A DNA stretch of 13,820 nt from Oligoflexia bacterium (lineage in GTDB: Bacteria; Bdellovibrionota; UBA1018; CAIMNF01), in the NCBI GenBank assembly GCA_903858975.1, contig CAIOKW010000275.1:1-13820 (forward strand), in the 5' to 3' direction. The position numbers were made by a program, and so were the translations under genes. Under the pieces are notes generated by a model. It was not told the DNA's origin. It did no database searches and was given only the letters and a program-made list of their open reading frames with translations. Positions 7,704 to 13,820 of the stretch are shown one piece after another; the first letter of the stretch is position 1; each line of letters begins with the position of its first letter.

Positions 7704-8369
7704 TTAGCGGGAAAGTTCACCTTGGTACCATTTTGTTAAAATCTGTTTTGAAGTCTCAGGCGTGGTTCCCCAGAAAGCTGCCACTTCTGTGTTCAGATCA
7801 CGAAAGGGCTCAAGGCTATTTTGGACTTTGCTTGCGATGAGGGCTGCTGCAATTTTGTCTGCATGAATTCCAAAGAGGCGCTCTGAGAAATCTGCGATAT
7901 CGGAATCCGTTTTTGCGCGATTCTTTCCGAGCATTGCCCATTCATTTAAGGTGCGGGCCACTTGTACGGCATTTGCGGTATTGAGTCCGTACTCACTCGC
8001 AAGGTGATTTCCTGCTTCTGTAATTTTCTGATCACGTACTTCGGCCGTTCGGGTGATCACATCATTTGAAGTCTCATCAAATGAGCGGTCCACATTTAAG
8101 GCAAAACCATTTTGATCATAGATAATTCCAGTTGGGCTTGTCCAAAAAAATCCCGAGTGGTCTTGAAGCCAAAGAGAGTAGAATGGATCTTGATAAACCA
8201 TGATCTTCATTCCATTTGAATAATAGTCGCACCCCGGCTGTGGACTGTAAGCACAAGTGCGTCCAAAGGCATCATACCAAGCACCGTAATAAGGGTCGGT
8301 GGTGGTTGTAGTGGTGACACAGGCTGAAAGGATGAGGGTTCCAAAAAGAAGTGGAAGAAGTGATTTCAT
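7704..8369 (-). CDS. Small lipoprotein of unknown function
   Basis: A 221-residue protein I do not recognise. The signal peptide ends in lipobox LSAC (Cys17), followed by six consecutive threonines (19-24). Next comes an aromatic, Cys- and Gly-containing stretch (YYGAWYDAFGRTC, then PGCDYY) up to about residue 100, then a charged, probably helical C-terminal half. Two cysteines in the aromatic part could form a disulphide in the periplasm. It is the last gene of a probable three-gene run behind carbonic anhydrase and YkgJ, 24 bases after the YkgJ stop. A purine-rich AAGAAGG lies immediately before the ATG, unusually close. Its stop is separated from the convergent large lipoprotein stop by one base, so no terminator fits between them. 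Confidence 0.8.
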   Translation of the reverse strand: MKSLLPLLFGTLILSACVTTTTTTDPYYGAWYDAFGRTCAYSPQPGCDYYSNGMKIMVYQDPFYSLWLQDHSGFFWTSPTGIIYDQNGFALNVDRSFDETSNDVITRTAEVRDQKITEAGNHLASEYGLNTANAVQVARTLNEWAMLGKNRAKTDSDIADFSERLFGIHADKIAAALIASKVQNSLEPFRDLNTEVAAFWGTTPETSKQILTKWYQGELSR

Positions 8370-8393
8370 ACCTTCTTTGGGTATCCTAAAACT

Positions 8394-8759
8394 TTAATTC
8401 TGCCAATCGTTCGGTGTGAGAGGGGCTAAGCCATGGTTCGCGCGAGCTTTATCGCAGCGGAGGTGAGGCACCCCCGACTCATAAGAGGCCTCAAAGTCCC
8501 GGCACGGGGTGGATCGATTCTCATAGATCGAGCAGCCGACCGATGTGCCAATTTCGCCCTTTAAAGCCACACAGCGGGGTTTATCGATGGAATCGGCATG
8601 CTTCATGTGTGCTCGGTGAGCCGTAAGTTTTTCAGTGAGTTCGATCGGCACTGCATTGGGGGTCAGGGTCGGATCAGATTCGCTCCAGTAAAAAGAGACC
8701 CTAAAAGTGGCGCAGCAAGCGCCACATCGTACGCAGGGGTGAGAAATTTTATCAGGCAT
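8394..8759 (-). CDS. YkgJ-family cysteine-cluster protein, downstream of carbonic anhydrase
   Basis: A 121-residue member of the YkgJ/UPF0153 putative zinc- or iron-chelating family; exact function unknown. It has eight cysteines: Cys9, 12, 15 and 16 in CVRCGACC, then Cys63, 76, 86 (in STPCRDF) and 102. It is shorter than the copy at 4759-5199 and lacks its WPFW segment, so the two are divergent paralogues rather than a recent duplication. No signal peptide. The ATG lies three bases after the carbonic anhydrase stop, and no good Shine-Dalgarno is seen beyond a distant GGAG, which suggests translational coupling. Sitting next to a zinc enzyme, it might supply or sense metal; this is a guess from context. 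Confidence 0.87.
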   Translation of the reverse strand: MPDKISHPCVRCGACCATFRVSFYWSESDPTLTPNAVPIELTEKLTAHRAHMKHADSIDKPRCVALKGEIGTSVGCSIYENRSTPCRDFEASYESGVPHLRCDKARANHGLAPLTPNDWQN

Positions 8760-8762
8760 GAG

Positions 8763-9398
8763 TTAAAAGAGCTCCAGATCAAAATCTACTTTACCAGTGT
8801 CGAGGCAAAAGACTGCACCCGCGACCATGAGTTTCTTTTGTTTCACACGCTCTTGAACAATTTCGCTCTCAGAGAAGATTTTCTTAATCGTGTTCTTTAC
8901 GTTCTCTGCGATGCAGGCATCCCAGAGTTTTACGGGATCGGTGTGGTGGGGAAGCTGAAGCTTAACGGCCGGCATGATTCGATCGATTAAGTCTTCAATG
9001 TTGTGGGAAGCTGCCGGCAAATTGTTTCTCACAGCATCGATCGTAGCTTGAATCGCGCCGCAACGAGAGTGGCCCATCACGAGCACGAGTGAGGTTTCGA
9101 AATTAACGGTCGCAAACTCTAGACTCGCGAGCAGGGATGGTGCAATCACATTTCCTGCGACTCGAATCACAAAGAGGTCTCCCAAGCCCTGATCAAAAAC
9201 GAGCTCTGCAGGAACTCGAGAATCAGCACAAGTTAGAATGATGCAAAACGGACGCTGTCCTTGCTCGGCAAGGGCCTTTAGTTTTTCGGGTGTAGGATTG
9301 TATTCCGGGGAACGGATCCCCTGCACAAAACGGGCGTTGCCAGCTTTGAGTTTTTCGAGGGCTTCAATTGAATCCGGAAAGTGGCCTTGAGTTTCCAT
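8763..9398 (-). CDS. Beta-class carbonic anhydrase
   Basis: Interconverts CO2 and bicarbonate in the cytoplasm. The 211 residues match the family length (~200-220). The zinc ligands are all visible: Cys57 in TCADSR, and His110 and Cys113 in HSRCGA; the Asp59/Arg61 dyad of the active site is also present. The N-terminus (EALEKLKAGNARFV) is the standard helical start, supporting ATG 9398. A promoter at 9415-9443 leaves a leader of only about ten bases, and no Shine-Dalgarno is present. The gene probably leads the run carbonic anhydrase, YkgJ, lipoprotein. Whether it corresponds to can or cynT cannot be decided; no cyanase lies nearby, so a housekeeping bicarbonate-supply role is more likely. 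Confidence 0.95.
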   Translation of the reverse strand: METQGHFPDSIEALEKLKAGNARFVQGIRSPEYNPTPEKLKALAEQGQRPFCIILTCADSRVPAELVFDQGLGDLFVIRVAGNVIAPSLLASLEFATVNFETSLVLVMGHSRCGAIQATIDAVRNNLPAASHNIEDLIDRIMPAVKLQLPHHTDPVKLWDACIAENVKNTIKKIFSESEIVQERVKQKKLMVAGAVFCLDTGKVDFDLELF

Positions 9399-9414
9399 GG
9401 TTTTGTCTTAGACG

Positions 9415-9443
9415 TATATAGTCAGATCTGCGGGTAATTTCAA
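9415..9443 (-). promoter_or_regulatory. Sigma70-like promoter of the carbonic anhydrase operon
   Basis: On the minus strand TTGAAA (9438-9443, 5 of 6) and TATATA (9415-9420, 4 of 6) have the ideal 17-base spacing. The predicted start at about 9408 gives a leader of roughly ten bases before ATG 9398. A perfect palindrome at 9455-9464 sits 11 bases upstream of the -35 and could be an activator or operator site. Confidence 0.6.
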
Positions 9444-9454
9444 TTTATTAAATC

Positions 9455-9523
9455 GCACCGGTGCATTTAGGGACTGGCGCGCATCAAGTCCCCCACAACG
9501 GTGCCCTTAGGAGCATTTCTCCT
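9455..9523. repeat. Palindrome, direct repeats and hairpins in intergenic region
   Basis: This stretch lies between the carbonic anhydrase promoter and the small ORF at 9568. It holds a perfect palindrome GCACCGGTGC (9455-9464); a 13-base direct repeat, CGGTGC-NN-TTAGG, at 9459-9471 and 9499-9511 (11 of 13 identical, period 40); an inverted repeat GGGACT/AGTCCC (9470-9475 with 9487-9492); and a hairpin AGGAG-CATTT-CTCCT (9509-9523). No T-run follows, so it is not a simple terminator. It could be a protein-binding region or a structured small RNA; nothing known to me matches. Confidence 0.45.
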
Positions 9524-9567
9524 GGCATGTCGATTGCTTACATGAAAGGTGGAGGGATGGGATCCAA

Positions 9568-9705
9568 ATGAATCTTCTGACGCGGCTGTACCTATTCGTA
9601 TTGATTCTCTTAGGGGTTTTACAATTGAAAGCGGCTCACGCCAATCGGGAGGAGCTTACGAAAAGTGTTCGACCACAAATTTCGAGTGTTTTTCGTTTCC
9701 AATAA
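9568..9705 (+). CDS. Possible 45-residue secreted micro-protein, antisense to nagZ 3' end
   Basis: A short open frame of 45 codons. The protein starts MNLLTR and continues with a strongly hydrophobic stretch (about residues 7-20) ending in an AHA signal-peptidase I site at 23-25, leaving a mature peptide of about 20 residues (NREELTK onward). A purine-rich ribosome site is present: GGGA at 9559-9562, five bases before the ATG, with GGAGGG further up. A nine-codon frame from 9542 ends in an ATGA overlap with this start and could couple translation. The last 50 bases overlap the nagZ 3' end on the opposite strand. It may be a real secreted peptide, the remnant of a longer exported protein, or chance; the well-formed signal peptide is the main argument for it. 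Confidence 0.4.
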   Translation: MNLLTRLYLFVLILLGVLQLKAAHANREELTKSVRPQISSVFRFQ

Positions 9706-10738
9706 GCTGAAGGCGTTCCGCTAATGACATGCTCTGACTGGCGAGCTTTTGCCGAGTGCGAACTTTTCGAACTCGATCAATCGAGAGTTTCAGTTGATCA
9801 CCACTGAGCTTTTGATCTTTGAGGGCCTTCTTGATCGATTCAATCGCAATGAGGGCTGCTCCTTCTGAACGGTAGCAAAGAACATCACAGCCCGCTTTAA
9901 GTGCTAAAAGGGGAGCTTCTTCAGCGCCATAGTTCTTAGTAATAGCTCCCATTTCCATATCATCGCTCGTGATGATGCCTTGGTATTGGAGTTCTTTCCG
10001 CAAGTATTGATTCAGAAAGGTAGGTGAAAGGGTTCCCGGATTGATTGGATCTAAATGGGGGAGAAGAATGTGAGCGCTCATGAGAAAATTAGTCCCGGCC
10101 TTAATGGCACGTTGAAAGGGAACCCATTCTCGTTTCTTTAAAACTTCAAGGGGAGTATTCACTGTGGGAAGGGACTCGTGAGAATCCAAATGAGTATCGC
10201 CATGTCCAGGGAAGTGCTTAATGCAGGGTTCAACACCCTCAGAGAGATGTCCGAGAACCGATGCAGAAGACATTCGGGTCACGATATCGAGGTTGTCACC
10301 GTAAGCGCGGTCTCCGATGACCGGATTAGAAGGATTCGTGTTGATGTCACAGACGGGAGCAAAATTGAGTTGGATTCCGGCTGCGAAAAGTTCACGCGCT
10401 TGAATTTGTGCAAGCTCGAATGCAAGATTGGGCTCGTTTCTCAAGCCAACTTTTTGAGCAGTGGGGAGCAAGGTAAATTGATTCCGAAAGCGTTGAACGC
10501 GTCCGCCCTCTTGGTCGACTGAAATCATCACGGGAATATTTGATCCCGCCTCTTCACATTTTCTTTGAAGTTCATCATTCAGAGCAATGAGCTGCTCTTT
10601 TGATTCATAGTTGTGAGCAAAAAGAATGAAGAGCGATGGCCGCTCATTCTTCAGTGTGGAGAGGGTTTCGTTGGAAAGGGTTTTACCCGAAAAGCCCATC
10701 ATGACTAATTCTGCTACTGAGTATCCGCTGTCGATCAT
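9656..10738 (-). CDS. nagZ: Beta-N-acetylhexosaminidase of peptidoglycan recycling (GH3)
   Basis: Removes the non-reducing N-acetylglucosamine from GlcNAc-anhydroMurNAc-peptides in the cytoplasm during cell-wall recycling. The 360 residues form a single GH3 barrel, close to the family's usual ~340. Diagnostic for NagZ is KHFPGHGDTHLDSH at 174-187, whose Asp185/His187 form the acid-base dyad. The catalytic nucleophile is the first Asp of TSDDMEM (Asp259). MISVDQEGGRVQR at 71-83 and the NFAPVCDIN strand are also typical. No signal peptide, as in Gram-negative NagZ. The ATG at 10738 has no clear Shine-Dalgarno and lies nine bases after the permease stop, so it is probably translated from the operon message. 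The last 50 bases overlap a small ORF on the other strand. Confidence 0.95.
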   Translation of the reverse strand: MIDSGYSVAELVMMGFSGKTLSNETLSTLKNERPSLFILFAHNYESKEQLIALNDELQRKCEEAGSNIPVMISVDQEGGRVQRFRNQFTLLPTAQKVGLRNEPNLAFELAQIQARELFAAGIQLNFAPVCDINTNPSNPVIGDRAYGDNLDIVTRMSSASVLGHLSEGVEPCIKHFPGHGDTHLDSHESLPTVNTPLEVLKKREWVPFQRAIKAGTNFLMSAHILLPHLDPINPGTLSPTFLNQYLRKELQYQGIITSDDMEMGAITKNYGAEEAPLLALKAGCDVLCYRSEGAALIAIESIKKALKDQKLSGDQLKLSIDRVRKVRTRQKLASQSMSLAERLQLIGNEKHSKFVVEHFS

Positions 10739-10747
10739 GGAACTAGT

Positions 10748-11506
10748 TTAGTGAGGATCTTGATCGCTTAGCAAGTGGAATGACAGGAGGGTCAAGCAGA
10801 GGGGGGCTGCTGTAATGAGCATGATCCAGGGAGCTTCAAGGAGGTAGTCTTTTCCCTGATAAAGGAGGCGTCCCCAGGTTTCGTGTTCGGGAGCCGCTCC
10901 AAGTCCCAGAAAAGAAAGGGAAGTTTCGATCAATATCAAGCGCATGATCAAAAACGGGAGAATCGCCGCAAGAAGTCGAAGGAGCTCCGGGCGATAGTGA
11001 TGTACCCAGAGGTGAAAAGGGCGAGCACCGAGCGCCTCGGACGCGTGGATATAGTCCTCCTCGCGGAGTTTTAAAATGAGGCTTTCAAAGTATCGGGTCA
11101 TGGAGGGCACGACCAACAAGAGTGAGCCGATCCAAAATGTAAAAGCGCCTTTTGAAAAAAGCACCCCGATCGCAAGCGCGATTAAGAAGCCCGGAAGTGA
11201 AGAAAGGGTGTCGAGCGATGCCCGGAGTGTGAATTGTATTCTCTCGTTTTTAAAGAGTGCAAAAGAAGAAAGGATCAGAGCCAGGGCTAAGCACAGTGCA
11301 CCGACTGGAAGCATGATCTTGATACTTTGAGCAGCGGCGGAAAAGAGGAGGAGAATGCAGTTTCTTCCGAAAGCGTCGTATCCAGGGTGAAGAACATGCT
11401 CAAGTGAATGAACCTCTAGCTGATCTTTCTGGAAAAAGGCAAAGGCTGCACCCAGGCACATTAATGAAATCCAAAAGGCGGCGATAAAACGAAGTGTTTT
11501 TTTCAT
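10748..11506 (-). CDS. ABC transporter permease, DppC/OppC-like (peptide uptake)
   Basis: A 252-residue inner-membrane subunit of a binding-protein-dependent ABC importer (BPD_transp_1 family). After an N-terminal membrane segment it shows the DppC-type H-GYDAFGR stretch (40-48), further hydrophobic segments, and the ATPase-docking EAA loop EALGARPFHLWVHHYRPE at 157-174, followed by the family signature ETSLSFLGLGAAPE and WGRLL. The frame extends upstream to 11656, but the start at 11506 is preferred: its ATG forms an ATGA overlap with the preceding permease stop and is followed by MKKTLRF, a normal N-terminus. Substrate cannot be read from sequence; peptides are typical of the family. Placed directly before nagZ, muropeptides are a reasonable guess. 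ATPase subunits are not in the window. Confidence 0.9.
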   Translation of the reverse strand: MKKTLRFIAAFWISLMCLGAAFAFFQKDQLEVHSLEHVLHPGYDAFGRNCILLLFSAAAQSIKIMLPVGALCLALALILSSFALFKNERIQFTLRASLDTLSSLPGFLIALAIGVLFSKGAFTFWIGSLLLVVPSMTRYFESLILKLREEDYIHASEALGARPFHLWVHHYRPELLRLLAAILPFLIMRLILIETSLSFLGLGAAPEHETWGRLLYQGKDYLLEAPWIMLITAAPLCLTLLSFHLLSDQDPH

Positions 11507-12336
11507 CGAAGCCGAGGCTCCCATAGAGATTGAAGCCAGTATCCCATTTGCTGTGAAAGGAGGGTCAGAAGTGTCACCACCAAGAGGCAAACTTCGATCA
11601 CAGGGTAATCTCGGCTCAGAACGGATTCGGCAAGCAAGCTCCCCAGTCCATTCCACTGAAAAATGGTTTCAACGATCAAGCTTCCATTAAAAAGGATCCC
11701 CAGCTGGGTACCAAAGTATGCGAGGAATGATCCTAAAGCGGGGGCCAGTAAGTTTCTTGAAAATACCTGAAACTCGGGGAATCCGAGTGCTCGAGCACCC
11801 GGCACGGAACTCTCCGGTAACAGAGCATCGAGTCTTTTTGAAAGGGAACGATACCAAAATCCCGTGAGGTACAAGGAAAGAGTCAGTGCAGGAAGGATCG
11901 GATTCGGAAATTGAAAACACCGAAGTAAAAGGGGACCTGCTACGAACAAGGGAGTCGAGGCAATCACAATCGAGATCGCATGGGATAAGGTTCGTCGTCT
12001 GCCGCTTTGAAAATGAAGATAGAGCAGCCCCAGTGTTGCCGGAAGGCTTAATAGCAACGTCAATAGCGTGAGGGTCGCTGATTTGATGAAGGCGCGACTG
12101 ACCAGGGTGGTGGTGCTTTGCTTTTGAATCAGGGACTCATTTTTCGGAAGTGATAAAATTCGACGGATCATCCCTCGATCCAAATCCATTTTCGATCGGA
12201 GATCATCGGGGGTCACTTGAACTAAAGACTCGTGAACCAGAAATTCAGCAGGGTCACCGGGAAGAAAATAGATTGCACTCCGAGATAGGGTCCAGACTAA
12301 ACTGAAAACAAGCAAAATTCGAATCGGAGTCTTCAT
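11503..12336 (-). CDS. ABC transporter permease, DppB/OppB-like (peptide uptake)
   Basis: A 277-residue inner-membrane permease, somewhat shorter than typical DppB/OppB (over 300). The first membrane segment is followed by the family motif LPGDPAEFL (25-33) and a periplasmic loop to about residue 83 in which the usual GDLGxS segment is not recognisable. The EAA loop is at 180-200 (ARALGFPEFQVF), then the conserved signature ETIFQWNGLGSLL and SRDYPVI near the C-terminus. It overlaps its neighbours by four bases at each end (ATGA at 12333-12336 and 11503-11506), so it is translated together with the secreted protein upstream and the DppC-like partner downstream, with which it should form the heterodimeric channel. 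Confidence 0.9.
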   Translation of the reverse strand: MKTPIRILLVFSLVWTLSRSAIYFLPGDPAEFLVHESLVQVTPDDLRSKMDLDRGMIRRILSLPKNESLIQKQSTTTLVSRAFIKSATLTLLTLLLSLPATLGLLYLHFQSGRRRTLSHAISIVIASTPLFVAGPLLLRCFQFPNPILPALTLSLYLTGFWYRSLSKRLDALLPESSVPGARALGFPEFQVFSRNLLAPALGSFLAYFGTQLGILFNGSLIVETIFQWNGLGSLLAESVLSRDYPVIEVCLLVVTLLTLLSQQMGYWLQSLWEPRLR

Positions 12337-13049
12337 TGAGCCAGGGACGCTTCAGCTTTGGCACGATCCGTTTTCTTCACAACTTTCTCGAGAGCTGGAA
12401 GTTGAATTTGGATCGCATCACCCTTTGGGGTCACCCACCAGATGGCCACGATGCGATTGAATTCGATGCGCAGTTTGCGGGTGTGGGTGGCTTTCGCAAA
12501 GTCATCTTCCCGCATTTCATAAGCGGTACCCTTCACTACGGGAACTTGGTCTTCTACTTGATCCTCGACAATGGACTGAAACTCAATGGGTTGAACCCCA
12601 TTGATACGCTTATAGTTCTTATGGACCCAAAGAGGGAAGAATGAGGAGAGGATGAGTTTGGGAAGCATTTCCGCCCTTAAGGGCCGGGAGGCCTTGGCGC
12701 CAACCTTGGTCTTGACCGAAAAAACTTTCCCTTTATCGGAGACTGTCCCATCCACAATCTTCTCTACGCCCTCGACTTGGGTTCGGAAGTTATAGAAAAG
12801 TGGTTCCAGAAGCGTCGTGTTTTTGGCGCTGGCCCCTAGGTTCTCGCTCTTGATTTTCTGACCCTCTTTGATCCACGTATTTACTTGTATTTTGGCGCGG
12901 TCTCCCACGATCTCTGCTTTTTCGTTATAATAAGAAACGGGGGTTCCATGTTCCGACACGGTGTACCAGTTGTCCCAAAGTACCTCGGCGTGCGCACGGA
13001 TAGGGAGCAGTATCCAAAGGATAAACAAAAAGTGTTTAAATTTTGACAT
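12333..13049 (-). CDS. Secreted protein of unknown function, first gene of permease-nagZ operon
   Basis: A 238-residue exported protein I do not recognise. A signal peptide with hydrophobic core FLFILWILLPI ends in RAHA (18-21), giving a mature protein starting EVLWDNW. There is no lipobox cysteine, so it is periplasmic or released. The mature part reads as alternating beta strands (YTVSEHGTPVSYYNEKAEI, IEFQSIVEDQ, LRIEFNRIVAIWW) and ends in a lysine-rich tail. It is too short and unlike a peptide-binding SBP. It has the best ribosome site in the window, AAAGGAGG at 13056-13063, six bases before ATG 13049, itself within the palindrome GGAGGCCTCC (13051-13060). Its stop overlaps the DppB-like start (ATGA), implying a shared function with the transporter. 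Confidence 0.85.
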   Translation of the reverse strand: MSKFKHFLFILWILLPIRAHAEVLWDNWYTVSEHGTPVSYYNEKAEIVGDRAKIQVNTWIKEGQKIKSENLGASAKNTTLLEPLFYNFRTQVEGVEKIVDGTVSDKGKVFSVKTKVGAKASRPLRAEMLPKLILSSFFPLWVHKNYKRINGVQPIEFQSIVEDQVEDQVPVVKGTAYEMREDDFAKATHTRKLRIEFNRIVAIWWVTPKGDAIQIQLPALEKVVKKTDRAKAEASLAQ

Positions 13050-13137
13050 GGGAGGCCTCCTTTAGATGTTCTGAAGACTAGGCTAACTCATTTCAGTTAT
13101 TAAAGAAAGATGCCGAAGAGATGACGGGAGAGTAAGA

Positions 13138-13820
13138 ATGTATCACTTAAGTGACTATCGAGATTTTGTCCTCTGGGCTGGTTATGCACTCATCTTTGGG
13201 GCAATTGCGATCTTAGGCTACATGCTTTTGTCCGAACAAGAGAACATGAACGCGAATGAAAATCTTCGTGAATTGGATGGTAAAAAAACCACCAATGGTT
13301 TGGTTCGTGTCACTCGTCCATTCTTCTCACAGTACATTGTCCCCGCCATTCGCAGTCGAAGTCGTTTTGATGAAGCACGAGTAAAGTATCGAAGAAAAAT
13401 TATCAGCGGAGGATTGAAGGATGAGCTTACCGCCGATGAATTTATCGCATTTAAAATTCTTTTAATTTTAGTATTCCCCATCATTGGTGGATTCATTCGC
13501 GCATTAGACATTTATGATGTTCCAAACTATGCATTCTTTATCCTCCCTGCGGTTGGATTCTTTTACCCAGATTTTTGGGTCAGCAGTCGAATTAAAGAGC
13601 GCCACAAGCAGGTGATTAAGGCCCTTCCGTTTGTGGTCGATCTTCTTGCGCTCTCAACGGAGGCTGGGCTTGATTTCATCGGTGCGATTCAAAAAGTGGT
13701 TGAGAAAGCGGCACCGAGTCCTTTTGTTGATGAAATGGAGCAAGTTTTAAAAGAAATCAAAGTCGGTTCCGCGCGGGGTGAGGCCCTTCGGGAAATGGCA
13801 TTCCGAATCAACATGCAGGA
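13138..13820 (+). CDS. tadC: TadC/TadB-like type II secretion F protein of a Tad pilus, 3' end cut
   Basis: Inner-membrane platform protein of Flp/Tad pilus assembly, open for 227 codons to the right edge. An N-terminal membrane helix (VLWAGYALIFGAIAILGYMLL, about 11-31) precedes a basic cytoplasmic stretch. Then comes the TadC-like segment SGGLKDELTADEFIAFKILL, a hydrophobic pair, and the start of the T2SSF domain (LPFVVDLLALSTEAGLDF, then EMEQVLKEIKVGSARGEALREMA). The wording of the last segment fits TadC better than TadB, but the missing C-terminus leaves this open. The ATG has GGGAG at 13126-13130, seven bases upstream. It is divergent from the secreted-protein operon with 88 bases between, so it may open a transcript; other tad genes would be expected to the right. 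Confidence 0.85.
   Translation, partial: MYHLSDYRDFVLWAGYALIFGAIAILGYMLLSEQENMNANENLRELDGKKTTNGLVRVTRPFFSQYIVPAIRSRSRFDEARVKYRRKIISGGLKDELTADEFIAFKILLILVFPIIGGFIRALDIYDVPNYAFFILPAVGFFYPDFWVSSRIKERHKQVIKALPFVVDLLALSTEAGLDFIGAIQKVVEKAAPSPFVDEMEQVLKEIKVGSARGEALREMAFRINMQ

Noticed and set aside
9455..9523. Riboswitch upstream of carbonic anhydrase
   Set aside because: The elements lie upstream of the predicted promoter rather than in the leader, and no known aptamer core was recognised.
10178..10522. 114-codon plus-strand frame inside nagZ, and similar antisense frames inside guaB and the mutase
   Set aside because: They are shadows of well-identified genes, with no ribosome site, domain or signal peptide.
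11507..11656. N-terminal extension of the DppC-like permease to 11656
   Set aside because: It lies entirely inside the upstream permease gene in another frame and looks non-membrane; ATG 11506 gives the usual ATGA overlap.
13051..13060. GGAGGCCTCC as a self-sequestering ribosome site
   Set aside because: The palindrome has no loop, so a single RNA cannot fold on it effectively; it is most simply a strong Shine-Dalgarno that happens to be palindromic.

Overview
The window looks like ordinary chromosome of a Gram-negative bacterium with roughly balanced base composition. It carries lipoproteins with classical lipoboxes, a cytoplasmic NagZ, Tad-type pilus machinery and a large Ig-repeat lipoprotein. 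That mix would suit a Bdellovibrionota or other 'deltaproteobacterial' genome, but no marker gene here proves it and the placement is inference. I saw no mobile element, CRISPR array, rRNA or tRNA.

Layout. (1) 1-3045, minus strand: guaB-guaA, the two-step IMP to XMP to GMP branch, as a tight operon behind a recognisable sigma70-type promoter; guaA is cut by the left edge a few codons short of its end. (2) 3176-5199, plus strand: a stand-alone large (substrate-binding) subunit of methylmalonyl-CoA mutase, with its stop codon overlapping the start of a YkgJ-type cysteine-cluster protein. The B12-binding subunit is not in the window. (3) 5330-7702, plus: a 790-residue lipoprotein built of Ig-like repeats and two discoidin-like modules, behind a perfect TATAAT box. 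(4) 9398-7704, minus: beta-carbonic anhydrase, a second YkgJ-type protein and a small lipoprotein in one closely packed run, ending tail to tail with the large lipoprotein with a single base between the stops. (5) 9421-9705: a short regulatory-looking stretch with a palindrome, direct repeats and hairpins, then an unlisted 45-codon ORF with a signal peptide that runs antisense into the end of nagZ. (6) 13049-9656, minus: a secreted protein of unknown function, a DppB/OppB-like permease, a DppC/OppC-like permease and nagZ, joined by two ATGA overlaps and a 9-base gap. (7) 13138 to the right edge, plus: the start of a TadC/TadB-like pilus inner-membrane protein.

Working together: guaBA makes GMP. 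The mutase interconverts methylmalonyl-CoA and succinyl-CoA once its B12 subunit is supplied from elsewhere. Region 6 is the most suggestive unit: NagZ removes N-acetylglucosamine from imported anhydro-muropeptides, so a two-permease peptide transporter and a secreted protein translationally coupled to one another and followed closely by nagZ look like a dedicated peptidoglycan-fragment uptake and recycling operon. It lacks its ATPases and any recognisable solute-binding protein. Metal-associated YkgJ proteins occur in two separate operons, next to a B12-dependent mutase and next to a zinc enzyme.
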